From Schlesneria sp. DSM 10557 (GTDB lineage Bacteria > Planctomycetota > Planctomycetia > Planctomycetales > Planctomycetaceae): a stretch of DNA of 64,000 nucleotides. The position numbers and the translations under genes were made by a program. Each line of letters opens with the position of its first letter. Within the stretch, counting starts at the first letter, position 1. The DNA lies in assembly GCF_041860085.1 (NCBI RefSeq), contig NZ_CP124747.1:6719001-6783000 (forward strand), written 5' to 3'. The notes under the pieces were generated by a model. It saw nothing but the letters and a program-made list of their open reading frames with translations. It was not told where the DNA came from and did not search any database. Positions 27,740 through 36,638 of this stretch are shown in pieces.

Positions 27740-27961
27740 AATCGTTCTGGGGCCACGAAGTTGCCTGCGTTCAGTTCACTTGAAACGTCCGGTTTGATCT
27801 GATCAAAGTGCGTCGGGCTTGAGAGGATGCAGGTTGCTATCCGGTTCCCTTGCCGTTTCAATCGATGAATCGGCGATGTCAAAGGCCCACCCGGGAATGT
27901 CCATGTTCATCTGATCGCGAAAATTGAGATTGAAGGTAGACCAGGAGCATTCGAGGTCATC

Positions 27962-28420
27962 ATGTCTGCGGAACCGACATCAGAATCGCTTACGATGGCA
28001 GACGCCGTCGCCAGGTGTCAGCGGATCTTCGCTCACGCGTGGATGGTTCGTACCTTCGTTAAACACAGCGAGGTCATCGAAGATTTCCCGGAACTGATGA
28101 CCATCGTCCGCGCGGTGTTTGATACTTCTCGCGCATTGGAGACGGCCATCAGTCAGCCGGCCGATTATCTGAAGATGCTGCGAAAGAAATTTCCCAAGCT
28201 GCGTACGGCAGCAGCGGAGTTTCGCGAAATGGCGCCTCAGGCATCGGACCATACGAATTTTCGCCAGGCGGTGATTTCGATGGACGGATGTATCGATGAA
28301 CTTGAATTGATCCTGAAATCCTTCCCGACGGCAGCACCCCCTGCGATGCCCGCGAACTTTCGCCCGCCTTCCAGTTCGGTTAACCTATCGACAACTGCCG
28401 ACACGCCGCCCGCCGATTGA
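27962..28420 (+). CDS. Conserved-looking hypothetical protein
   Basis: A 152-residue protein I do not recognise. It is mostly helical by composition: FAHAWMVRTFVKHSEVIEDFPE (about residues 23-44), then VRAVFDTSRALETAIS and two further amphipathic stretches, ending in a Pro/Ala/Ser-rich tail from about 124. No signal peptide, no membrane segment, no metal motif. It lies 222 bases after the aminotransferase and 46 bases before the GcvH-like gene, so it probably belongs to the cluster. The clean composition and spacing support a real gene. Confidence 0.7.
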   Translation: MSAEPTSESLTMADAVARCQRIFAHAWMVRTFVKHSEVIEDFPELMTIVRAVFDTSRALETAISQPADYLKMLRKKFPKLRTAAAEFREMAPQASDHTNFRQAVISMDGCIDELELILKSFPTAAPPAMPANFRPPSSSVNLSTTADTPPAD

Positions 28421-28466
28421 TCCTGCCCTCAGTTCATCCCAACAGATTGGTTTTCGGTGCGTGGTT

Positions 28467-28919
28467 ATGCCTGATCCTCTTGTATTTATGATGGGCAATT
28501 TTGAGGCCCCCATTCCAACGGACCGTCAGTACTTTGAGTCCCATCTGTGGGCACAGCGTGTCGGAAATTTGTTGCGGGTTGGCTTTACATCGTATGCCGT
28601 TCGATTACTTCAGGATGTCTATTTTCTCGACTGGCAGATCGATGCGGATACCCCAGTTCGTCGCAAGCAGACGATTGGCGAAATTGAGAGTTCCAAGGCT
28701 GTCTCCACCATGTACGCTCCGGCGGACGGTCGGATTGTGAGGTTTAACGAAGCTCTTTTAAATGACCCTTCCCTGATCAACGCTGACCACCATGAGCGAG
28801 GGTGGCTGTACGAATTCGAAACGAACACTGGATTGCTTTCACCCGAGGACTATATCAAGGTTCTGGATGCTGGTTGGGAACAAACGCAGCGCGTGCTGAA
28901 AAATCAGTTCAACGAATGA
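28467..28919 (+). CDS. GcvH-like lipoyl-domain protein
   Basis: A 150-residue protein resembling the glycine cleavage H protein. The match runs from SHLWAQRVGNLLRVGFTSYA (like the HEW...VGIT region) through IGEIESSKAVSTMYAPADGRI, in which Lys77 occupies the lipoyl-lysine position (ESxKA), to GWLYEFE. No gcvT or gcvP is present, so this copy may carry lipoate for another reaction; H-like proteins of this kind are known as carriers in other systems. The 25-residue N-terminal extension is not typical. ATG at 28467 is chosen over GTG at 28461. The ferredoxin-like gene follows 21 bases on. Confidence 0.85.
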   Translation: MPDPLVFMMGNFEAPIPTDRQYFESHLWAQRVGNLLRVGFTSYAVRLLQDVYFLDWQIDADTPVRRKQTIGEIESSKAVSTMYAPADGRIVRFNEALLNDPSLINADHHERGWLYEFETNTGLLSPEDYIKVLDAGWEQTQRVLKNQFNE

Positions 28920-28940
28920 AAATGCAGAAAGGGCCGTTCC

Positions 28941-30074
28941 TTGGCTCGTAAAAAGGTCACAGTCGTTATCTCTCAGGCACCCGGCAAGAACCCGGTGAAG
29001 AGACATCTTGAAGAAGAGATTGCGACTCAATTGATTCTGTCGGGAGTAGCCGAGGTTTCGGTTGTTCCGCACCTCTACGATCTGACGGCGGACCACACAG
29101 GAATGCTGTGGTTGAAGTCGCTGAAAGGGGATCTGATCGTGCTGGGATGGCTCTACCCGAGGGCCATCCGCTGGGTGCTGGACCGCAACGGAGTCAAAGG
29201 CAAGGAAGGGGACTCCCGGCTGAATGCCACGGATAGTGACGAGGATGACGAGGGCGAGGAGGGAATTCCCCCAGAGGCCCAACCGGCCGATGAAGGGGCT
29301 TCCCGCGCCATCGGAGCACTGAATGTCCCTGACCGGACGATCTTTGCGATTGACCTGCGGACCAGTCCTGACGCCAAGACGTACCTCGACGAAATCGAAC
29401 GACTTTCTCAGGTTATGACCGCCCCGCTTGTCCAGTTAAATGGATTCGGCGGTATTCCCGTCATTTCGTCCAAATCCAACGGGGCACTCACCAATGGTGT
29501 AGTCACATCGGGACCGTCAGTTTTCAACGGCGAATCTGCCGCTATTGCCAGTGGCAGCACTGATCCCCCTGCCAACGGATCGGGTGACGCCAAAGCGGAT
29601 GGTCCGACGGTCATTCCTGCGGAAGGAATCCGTCGTCGGTGGTATCCCGTTATCGATTACAGTCGCTGCACAAACTGCATGGAATGCATCGATTTCTGTC
29701 TGTTTGGTGTCTACGGCGTCGATCTGCTGGATCGAATTCTGGTTGAGCAGGAAGACAACTGCAAGAAGGGATGTCCTGCCTGCAGCCGTGTCTGTCCCGC
29801 CAACGCGATTGTCTTCCCCGAGCATAAGACACCCGCAATTGCCGGGGCCGCTGGGGGCCTTGTGGAAGACTTCAAGATTGACCTGTCAAAGTTATTTGGT
29901 GCTCCGACAGCACTGGAAATGGCGGTCCTGGAACGCGACGTCGAGCTTGTCGCTGATGGGCGTTCTGCCGTGGGTGCTTCCGTCGGACTCCCCAAACGAC
30001 AGGCTGAAGCGTCATCAAAACCGCGTGACGATCTCGACGATCTGATGGACGATCTCGACGCGCTGGATGTGTAG
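28941..30074 (+). CDS. Two [4Fe-4S] ferredoxin-domain protein
   Basis: A 377-residue protein. Residues 1-160 form an alpha/beta-like region (VTVVISQAPG, DLIVLGWLYPRAI) interrupted by an acidic stretch (about 97-118). A low-complexity Ser/Gly/Asn linker covers roughly 178-225. The Fe-S part has Cys243, 246, 249, 253 (CTNCMECIDFC) and Cys274, 278, 281, 285 (CKKGCPACSRVCP), enough for two clusters. The last 25 residues are Asp-rich (DDLDDLMDDLDALD). The start is TTG with AAAGGG upstream. Probably a soluble electron-transfer partner for a reductive or oxidative step in the cluster. The next gene starts 12 bases later. Confidence 0.8.
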   Translation: MARKKVTVVISQAPGKNPVKRHLEEEIATQLILSGVAEVSVVPHLYDLTADHTGMLWLKSLKGDLIVLGWLYPRAIRWVLDRNGVKGKEGDSRLNATDSDEDDEGEEGIPPEAQPADEGASRAIGALNVPDRTIFAIDLRTSPDAKTYLDEIERLSQVMTAPLVQLNGFGGIPVISSKSNGALTNGVVTSGPSVFNGESAAIASGSTDPPANGSGDAKADGPTVIPAEGIRRRWYPVIDYSRCTNCMECIDFCLFGVYGVDLLDRILVEQEDNCKKGCPACSRVCPANAIVFPEHKTPAIAGAAGGLVEDFKIDLSKLFGAPTALEMAVLERDVELVADGRSAVGASVGLPKRQAEASSKPRDDLDDLMDDLDALDV

Positions 30075-30086
30075 TATCTTGAGGCC

Positions 30087-31979
30087 ATGGGAGTCGGGGT
30101 TGCTGTGAACGATTGGGATCGAGACCGTCTAACTCAGGGCTATCAACTCGCTTCGTCTGCTTTAAAGGACGAAGCGGCCGCTGAAGGAACGTGGGTCGGC
30201 GAACTCTCTTCGTCCCCCCTTTCCACTGCCACGGCCGTTGTCGCCCTGCAACTGGTCGGTCGTGATCAACCGCAACGTCAGAGCGAGTTCAAGGATCTGA
30301 TTTCTCAAGGATTGAATTGGCTCGTCGAGTGTCAGAACTCGGATGGCGGGTGGGGTGATACCAGTCTGAGTCTCAGCAACATCTCGACGACAACACTCGT
30401 TTATTCCAGTTTTCATCTCGCACAGTCTCCCGAGAAGTTCGGACCGGCTGCCGAGCGGGCTCGCAACTACATCGAATCCAAGGGGGGATTCGACGCCATC
30501 AAACAGCGGTACGGAAAGGACCACACGTTTTCAGTCCCGATCCTGACGCAGTGTGCTCTCGCAGGATTAATTTCCTGGGACCAGCTTCCGCCGCTGCCGT
30601 TTGAGCTGGGTGTCTTTCCGCACTGGTTCTATCGCTGGATGAGTCTGCCCGTCGTGAGCTATGCACTTCCGGCCCTGATAGCGATTGGGCAGGTCCGACA
30701 TCATCTGGCGCCGTCACGCAATCCCCTGATTCGGATGATTCGCCAGATGGCGGTCAAGCCGACACTTCGCAGGCTGAAGACACTGCAGCCGGAAAGTGGC
30801 GGATTTCTGGAAGCAACTCCCCTGACCAGTTTCGTCACGATGAGTCTTGCGGCGATGGGCCAGTCGGCTCATCCCGTCGCTGCGCGGGGAGTCGACTTTC
30901 TGATCGCGTCGGTCCGACCCGATGGTAGCTGGCCAATCGATACGAATCTGGCCACTTGGGTCACCACTCTGTCGATCAACGCACTGCGTCCTAAATCGAT
31001 CTCACCCGAGCAGGCAAAGTCTGTTTTGAACTGGTTACTCAAACAGCAGAATCGTGTTGTCCATCCTTACACGAATGCGGCACCGGGGGGATGGGCCTGG
31101 ACTGACCTTTCCGGCGGTGTCCCTGATGCAGACGACACGCCGGGCGCAATCCTGGCACTGCTCAAGCTCGATGAACTGGGATCTGGCGAACGGTCACCCG
31201 AACTGGCGCCGGCGCTACGTGCAGGAGTTCAATGGTTGCTGGACCTGCAGAACCGTGACGGCGGTTGGCCCACCTTCTGTCGGGGATGGGGAGCGCTCCC
31301 GTTCGATCGTAGTGCTCCCGATCTGACGGCACACGCGCTGCGTGCCATTCATGCCTGGCAACTCTGGCATCGCGCACAGCAAGCACATTCCGCGGGGCCG
31401 GATCCGCTGCTGGAACGGGTCGAACAGGCAACATCCGCAGGGTTCGCGTATCTGGCACAGACGCAACATCCGGACGGAACCTGGCACCCGCTCTGGTTTG
31501 GTAATCAGTTCGCTCCTGATGAGGGAAACCCTGTTTACGGGGTGGCCCGGGTACTGGCTGCCTACCGCGATACAAATCGATTGCCGGATGTGGCTTGTCA
31601 ATTCGCCTGTGACTGGTTGGCGGACGTCCAGAATGATGACGGCGGATGGGGCGGAACTCGAAACACACCGTCGTCTGTGGAAGAAACGGCACTCGCCGTC
31701 GAGGCACTTCTGCCGATAGAAAAATACGCAGCACAGTGTCGGCGGGGCCTGGATTGGCTGCTGGAACGAATCGAAGCGGGTACTTTTCGGCAACCCACAC
31801 CGATCGGGTTGTACTTCGCTAAGCTGTGGTATTTTGAGCGACTTTATCCAATAATCTTCGTTGTCTCCACTTTCGCTCGGGCAATTGATCGATCGGAACG
31901 AAGGGGAGCCGAACGACATCGAGCCGGCAGTGAAGGACTTGTCCCTCCCTATCCAACTCGGATGGGAATGCCGAAATGA
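30087..31979 (+). CDS. Class II terpene cyclase-like (squalene-hopene cyclase family) protein
   Basis: A 630-residue protein with the alpha-barrel pair and QW repeats of squalene-hopene cyclases: QNSDGGWG (about residue 83), VRPDGSWP (277), QNRDGGWP (388), QHPDGTWH (460) and QNDDGGWGG (515). The catalytic acid motif DxDD is present as Asp347-Ala-Asp349-Asp350-Thr351, which supports protonation-initiated cyclisation of an isoprenoid. The length is that of true cyclases (about 630). It differs from well-known hopanoid cyclases in other places (for example the C-terminal LYFAKLWYFERLYP), so the substrate is open. It starts 12 bases after the ferredoxin-like gene, which suggests one operon. Confidence 0.85.
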   Translation: MGVGVAVNDWDRDRLTQGYQLASSALKDEAAAEGTWVGELSSSPLSTATAVVALQLVGRDQPQRQSEFKDLISQGLNWLVECQNSDGGWGDTSLSLSNISTTTLVYSSFHLAQSPEKFGPAAERARNYIESKGGFDAIKQRYGKDHTFSVPILTQCALAGLISWDQLPPLPFELGVFPHWFYRWMSLPVVSYALPALIAIGQVRHHLAPSRNPLIRMIRQMAVKPTLRRLKTLQPESGGFLEATPLTSFVTMSLAAMGQSAHPVAARGVDFLIASVRPDGSWPIDTNLATWVTTLSINALRPKSISPEQAKSVLNWLLKQQNRVVHPYTNAAPGGWAWTDLSGGVPDADDTPGAILALLKLDELGSGERSPELAPALRAGVQWLLDLQNRDGGWPTFCRGWGALPFDRSAPDLTAHALRAIHAWQLWHRAQQAHSAGPDPLLERVEQATSAGFAYLAQTQHPDGTWHPLWFGNQFAPDEGNPVYGVARVLAAYRDTNRLPDVACQFACDWLADVQNDDGGWGGTRNTPSSVEETALAVEALLPIEKYAAQCRRGLDWLLERIEAGTFRQPTPIGLYFAKLWYFERLYPIIFVVSTFARAIDRSERRGAERHRAGSEGLVPPYPTRMGMPK

Positions 31980-32058
31980 AAATTCGGAACAATTTCGTAG
32001 GTGTCACGACGACCGTCCGCGGCAGATGGCCTGATTTGGGTTCGTAAAAGGTGAATTT

Positions 32059-33933
32059 ATGCTCGAGGCGACAAACGCAACGCTGGACCACAGCCCTGAG
32101 TCGATCGACGTTTCCGAGAAACCCGCTGTCGGGGCCGGATCCACAGTCGATGATCAGCCGCGACGCAAGCGAAGCACATCTCACCTGAAACTCGTCCCTG
32201 AATCGCTTGAGTTGCGAGAAGGTCTGCGGGAAGAGGCGGAACGCTACGTCAAGCATCTCGATAAAAGCCGACCGTTTAACAAAGCGGCTCTCGAGGAACA
32301 TGCTCGCAAACTGCTTGCTCTGAATAACCAGCCCGAAGGTTTTCTCGGGTTTACCATGGTTGTGCTGGGAAACGCGTTCTGGAAGCAGCAGTTTCTGGCG
32401 ATCCCGTTCGAGCGACGGTTGCTGCTGTTGCCGCATTGCCTGAAGCACGCCGAAGGATGTCCAGCCGACTACGATGAATTCGGTCTCGACTGCGAGAAAT
32501 GCGGTGCCTGTTCCATCGCCGATTACAAAGTCCGGGCCGAGCAACTCGGCTATAAGGTTCTCGTCGCGGAAGGTTCCCCGATCGTCCTGAAGATCATCGT
32601 TTCGGGTCATGTGGATGGGATTCTCGGCGTGGCCTGTCTGAATGTGCTTGAAAAAGCCATCGACAAGGTGCTGCTGGCCGGGGTCCCCTCATATGCCGTC
32701 CCGCTTCATTCGGGTGACTGCAAGAATACAAAACTCGACGAATCGTGGGTCTGGCACTGTCTCGATAAGTACGAACCTCTCGAAGAATCGCGCACGTCGG
32801 GATATGTTCCGATGATGCGAGCCTCGAATAAAATGTTCGAAGAGGAGTTCGACGAAGTGCTGCCGGTTTCACGGCAGGGAACCGAGACCGGTGACCGGCT
32901 GTTGGCGGAAACGGAAACGTTCGCGCGAAAGTGGCTCGTGAAGGGCGGAAAACGACTTCGCCCTTTCATCACTCTCGCCGCGTACGACGCCCTGACCGGG
33001 GGAACCCGTTTGCAGGCTGCCTCGAGTGACGAACCTCCGACGTTCTCATTGGAAGTCCGCCGGACCGCCTTGGCGATCGAAGCGTTTCACAAGGCGTCAC
33101 TGGTCCATGACGATATTCAGGATGACGACCCGTACCGCTATGGCGAAGAGACCCTGCATCGGCGCTATGGGGTCGGGACAGCCATCAATGTCGGGGACTA
33201 CCTGATCGGTCTGGGATACCGCCTGGTCAGTCAGAGCCGACGGCAACTGGGGGCAGAAGCCGCCAGCGACATCCTCGATCGTCTGGCAAACGCTCACTTA
33301 AAGCTTTGTGAAGGGCAGGGGGCTGAACTTCGCTGGACGGGTGCGGATGTCCTGAAACTGACAGCCCTGGATGCTATGAAGCTGTATGCGCTCAAAACCT
33401 CTCCTGCGTTCGATGCTGCACTGTATGCAGGACTGCGGATGGCGGGGCCCGTCGATGCTTATGAGGCGATGATTCCCCAGTTCTGTCGTCATATCGGGGT
33501 GGGATTCCAGGTTCTGAATGATCTGCAAGACTGGGAAGAAGGGGTTCCAAACAAGATCGTTTCCGGACGAGATGCCGAGCTGGCCAAACCGACGCTGCTG
33601 ATGGCCTTGGCACTGGATGCTGCCAAGGGGCCGGTGCGAGAGGAACTTGAGAAAGCAATTCTCGACCCGCTGACCTCTACCGAGCGTTCCCATCGACTTC
33701 GTCACTTCTATCAGAAGCTGGGAGTCTTCGACCGGGCTCAGGCGCTCGTCGACAAGTGCCGTAGCCGCGCGGAAGCACTGGCCGATGAAATTCAGCCAGA
33801 ACCGCTGCGCCAACTGCTCTACTTCCTGATCGATACGGTGTTGGCGGATAACGCTGCACCGGCGCCACAGATCAAGCTGGTCCCGCTGATGGCGACGCTC
33901 CCTGTGGTCGGTAAGACTGTTGGGGCGACGTGA
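32059..33933 (+). CDS. DUF116-polyprenyl diphosphate synthase fusion
   Basis: A 624-residue two-part protein. Residues about 60-240 match the Cys-rich DUF116 family (uncharacterised), with Cys127, 134, 145, 148 and 151 in [14 protein letters not shown] and DCEKCGACS, a likely metal or Fe-S site. Residues about 265-600 are an isoprenyl diphosphate synthase: KGGKRLRPF (295-303), first Asp-rich motif DDIQD at 351-355 and a second motif NDLQD at 487-491 whose first Asp is Asn. The domain should join isopentenyl units. Upstream is the cyclase gene and downstream the prenyltransferase-like gene, 7 bases away. Both halves are clearly in one frame. What DUF116 contributes is unknown. Confidence 0.88.
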   Translation: MLEATNATLDHSPESIDVSEKPAVGAGSTVDDQPRRKRSTSHLKLVPESLELREGLREEAERYVKHLDKSRPFNKAALEEHARKLLALNNQPEGFLGFTMVVLGNAFWKQQFLAIPFERRLLLLPHCLKHAEGCPADYDEFGLDCEKCGACSIADYKVRAEQLGYKVLVAEGSPIVLKIIVSGHVDGILGVACLNVLEKAIDKVLLAGVPSYAVPLHSGDCKNTKLDESWVWHCLDKYEPLEESRTSGYVPMMRASNKMFEEEFDEVLPVSRQGTETGDRLLAETETFARKWLVKGGKRLRPFITLAAYDALTGGTRLQAASSDEPPTFSLEVRRTALAIEAFHKASLVHDDIQDDDPYRYGEETLHRRYGVGTAINVGDYLIGLGYRLVSQSRRQLGAEAASDILDRLANAHLKLCEGQGAELRWTGADVLKLTALDAMKLYALKTSPAFDAALYAGLRMAGPVDAYEAMIPQFCRHIGVGFQVLNDLQDWEEGVPNKIVSGRDAELAKPTLLMALALDAAKGPVREELEKAILDPLTSTERSHRLRHFYQKLGVFDRAQALVDKCRSRAEALADEIQPEPLRQLLYFLIDTVLADNAAPAPQIKLVPLMATLPVVGKTVGAT

Positions 33934-33940
33934 TTCAGGC

Positions 33941-34921
33941 ATGGCGCACCCGTATCTGTTTCGACTTGATGAACGCGTTGCGCGCGGGCTCTCGCAATGG
34001 GAGCCCGCCGATCGAGAACGGCATCGCCAGTTTCTGCTGAGTCAGCAGAATCCCGATGGAGGATTTGGCGGCCGGGGGATTCCTGTCGAGTACGCGAATG
34101 AAGAACCGGACGAACGGGAATCCGACCTGTACTACACAGCGTTTGGAGTCCGTGCTCTCTCTGCGTTGCGCCTCTTCACGGCCGAGGACGCGCGGCGAGT
34201 CGCTGCTTACCTTGACGGGGCTCGTCACCAGAACGCAAACGTGATCGACGTAGTGAGCTGGCTCTATTCCGCCCTGATGGTCCAGGCGACGGCAGGGATT
34301 GACCTGCTGGCTGCGGCGGATTCCGACTGGCCTCAGGCACTGGCGGCACGCCTTGAAGGCTTTCGCTCGTCCGATGGAGGATACGCCAAAACGCATGAAG
34401 GAGCCATTGGAAGCACCTACCATTCATTTCTGGTGGCCCTTTGTTACGAACTGATTGGTCAGCCTCTGCCCGCAGCAGAGAGTCTCGTCGAGTTCATCCG
34501 GTCAAGACAACGCGATGACGGGGGCTTTGTCGAAATCGCTCCGATGAAGCGAAGCGGCACGAACCCGACCGCGGCGGCGATCGGCGTATTGACGCTGCAC
34601 TCAATCATCGGACCAAACCTGCGTGATGACGTCTTGGGATATCTGAACGATGTGCGCAGCGACGAAGGGGGATTCCAGGCCAATTCCCGAATCCCTTTCG
34701 CTGATTCGCTGTCGACGTTTACCGGGTTTCTGACGTGCCTTGACCTGCACGATCACTCGACGGTCGATCCTAAGCGACTCGAGCAGTTTATCCTGGCTCT
34801 GGAACACCCCACTGGAGGTTTCCGGGCAGCGACCTGGGACCAGTCTACGGACGTCGAATACACGTACTATGCGCTGGGGACTCTCGGCTTGCTCTGGAGC
34901 GAAACTCCGCTGAAGCGATAG
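33941..34921 (+). CDS. Prenyltransferase beta-subunit-like protein (terpene cyclase/prenyltransferase fold)
   Basis: A 326-residue protein with repeated alpha-barrel motifs of the protein prenyltransferase beta family: LSQQNPDGGFGGR, EGFRSSDGGYAK, IRSRQRDDGGFVE, DVRSDEGGFQAN and LEHPTGGFRA. Where such beta subunits have zinc ligands (a D-x-C pair and a C-terminal His) I read DSL and Tyr, so the zinc site looks lost and a role as protein prenyltransferase is doubtful. It may be a second half of the cyclase machinery or a binding partner. ATG at 33941 follows the fusion gene's stop by 7 bases. The alternative at 33920 overlaps that gene. Confidence 0.83.
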   Translation: MAHPYLFRLDERVARGLSQWEPADRERHRQFLLSQQNPDGGFGGRGIPVEYANEEPDERESDLYYTAFGVRALSALRLFTAEDARRVAAYLDGARHQNANVIDVVSWLYSALMVQATAGIDLLAAADSDWPQALAARLEGFRSSDGGYAKTHEGAIGSTYHSFLVALCYELIGQPLPAAESLVEFIRSRQRDDGGFVEIAPMKRSGTNPTAAAIGVLTLHSIIGPNLRDDVLGYLNDVRSDEGGFQANSRIPFADSLSTFTGFLTCLDLHDHSTVDPKRLEQFILALEHPTGGFRAATWDQSTDVEYTYYALGTLGLLWSETPLKR

Positions 34922-34933
34922 CTGTGGCAAGCT

Positions 34934-34967
34934 AAAAAAATAGCCCTGACGCAATTGCGACAGGGCT
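34934..34967 (-). terminator. Intrinsic terminator of the threonine synthase gene
   Basis: AGCCCTG and CAGGGCT close a CGCAATTGCG inner palindrome (34942-34967); on the minus strand a run of seven T residues (34934-34940) follows directly. It lies 18 bases past the thrC stop. Confidence 0.85.
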
Positions 34968-34984
34968 TGTGACCGCAGATTCAA

Positions 34985-36388
34985 TCAACCCTGCTGATTC
35001 AGCACGTCGATGATCTTCTGAAGGTTGTTTTCCACAACCACCGGGCTATTCGCGTATTCGGCCCGCTCAACACCTCGTTTGCCCAGTTTCTCACTAAACA
35101 AGGCCTGATCGCCGGAGTGATAGGCGACGGTCGCGTCAGGATCCTTGAGCTGGTGGCCAGTCAGGATGCAGACAACGCGATCACTCGGCGCGATGACACC
35201 TTCTGCCCGCAGCTTTCTGGCCCCTGCGACACTCGCGGCACTGGCAGGTTCACAACCAAATCCACCGGCACCAACCTGTGCCTTGGCGTCCAGAATTTCC
35301 TGGTCCGTCACCTGTCGAACGACCCCGTCGCACTGCTGAAGTGCACGGAGACATTTCTTCAGATTCACAGGGCGATTGATTTCGATGGCGCTGGCGAGGG
35401 TTGAGGCCTTCCGATTCTCTGCATCCATGGTTTTAAAGAAGGCGTCTGTCGTGCCGTCGTCGGACATCCCGCCGTCCCAGCGAACTCCGCGTTCCTCGTA
35501 AAGCTGATACAGGGTATTGGCGCCGGCCGCATTGATCACCGCCAGTCGCGGGATTCGATCGATCAGGCCCAGTGATTTCAGTTCCGTGAACGCTTTGCCG
35601 AAGGCTGAGGAATTGCCGAGGTTTCCGCCCGGGACGACGATCCAGTCGGGGACTTCCCAGTTCAGGCTCTCGAGAACCCGATACATAATTGTTTTCTGGC
35701 CTTCCAGACGGAACGGGTTCACACTGTTACACAGATAGATTCCACGTTCACCCGCGACCTCACGGACTCGCTCGAGCGCATCATCAAAGTCGCCGAGGAT
35801 TTGCAGCGTTTTGGCATCATAGTCGAGTGCTTGCGACAGCTTTCCGTAGGCGATCTTGCCGCTGCCCACGAAGACGACGACGCGAAACACCTGTGTCGTG
35901 CTCGCATAGATCGCTAGTGAGGCACTGGTGTTCCCCGTCGACGCACAGGCTGCGACTTTCGCACCGACCATCCGGGCATGGGTTGATGCCGCAGTCATGC
36001 CATTGTCTTTGAAGCTGCCCGAAGGGTTGAGTCCTTCGTATTGGAGGTAGAGGCCTCCGGCGTTCATGCCGACGTATTTTCCGACCGCCTGGCTCTGCTG
36101 CAGAATTGTCTGACCTTCGCCGATCGTGACGATGTCTTTGTCTGCTGCAAACGGCAGCAGGTCTCGAAACCGCCAGACTCCGCTGAAGTCGAGCGGATCG
36201 CGGCGATTCGCCCAGCGAGACTCGAACTCGCGCATCGACTTGGGAACGGGAAGTTTGTCCCATTCATAATCGATATCGAGCAGCGAACCGCAATCCGGGC
36301 AGGATGTGAGGACCTCGGTCACATCGAAGGTGGAGCGGCACAGGGGGGCGATACAGCGTTGAAACCCGTACATGGATGATGTACTCAC
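34985..36388 (-). CDS. thrC: Threonine synthase
   Basis: A 467-residue PLP enzyme converting O-phosphohomoserine to threonine. An N-terminal zinc-ribbon-like part has cysteines in [12 protein letters not shown] and SCPDCG (about residues 12-34). The active-site Lys is in [14 protein letters not shown], and [13 protein letters not shown] and [17 protein letters not shown] bind the cofactor phosphate. The start is GTG at 36388 with GAGAG close upstream; ATG 15 bases inside is also possible. A clear terminator follows. It is a housekeeping amino-acid gene with no evident link to the terpenoid-type cluster whose last gene converges on it. Confidence 0.95.
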   Translation of the reverse strand: MSTSSMYGFQRCIAPLCRSTFDVTEVLTSCPDCGSLLDIDYEWDKLPVPKSMREFESRWANRRDPLDFSGVWRFRDLLPFAADKDIVTIGEGQTILQQSQAVGKYVGMNAGGLYLQYEGLNPSGSFKDNGMTAASTHARMVGAKVAACASTGNTSASLAIYASTTQVFRVVVFVGSGKIAYGKLSQALDYDAKTLQILGDFDDALERVREVAGERGIYLCNSVNPFRLEGQKTIMYRVLESLNWEVPDWIVVPGGNLGNSSAFGKAFTELKSLGLIDRIPRLAVINAAGANTLYQLYEERGVRWDGGMSDDGTTDAFFKTMDAENRKASTLASAIEINRPVNLKKCLRALQQCDGVVRQVTDQEILDAKAQVGAGGFGCEPASAASVAGARKLRAEGVIAPSDRVVCILTGHQLKDPDATVAYHSGDQALFSEKLGKRGVERAEYANSPVVVENNLQKIIDVLNQQG

Positions 36389-36638
36389 GACTCTCTTGTT
36401 TACTGATTTTCCAGCGGGAACGAATCAAGTTCACCTCCACTCTAGTTGAGCCGTGGAGTCCAGTGAAGGATTGTTCGGCGGGAAAACGGAATTCGTTTCC
36501 TGATTCATCCCGTCGCAACCGGAACAGTCGGACTGGAAATCCCTTGCCGCCTTCTCGATTTACGGCGATTTTCCCGACATGAGTCAGGTTGGAACCGACC
36601 GGTGAGGATCTTCGCGGCAGGCTTGCGTCAGAGGTTTT

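Noticed and set aside
28467..28919. Annotation as the glycine cleavage H protein itself
   Set aside because: No gcvT or gcvP is nearby and the N-terminus differs; GcvH-like is the safer name.
33941..34921. Annotation as a geranylgeranyl protein transferase beta subunit
   Set aside because: The zinc-ligand positions do not appear conserved and no alpha subunit is seen.
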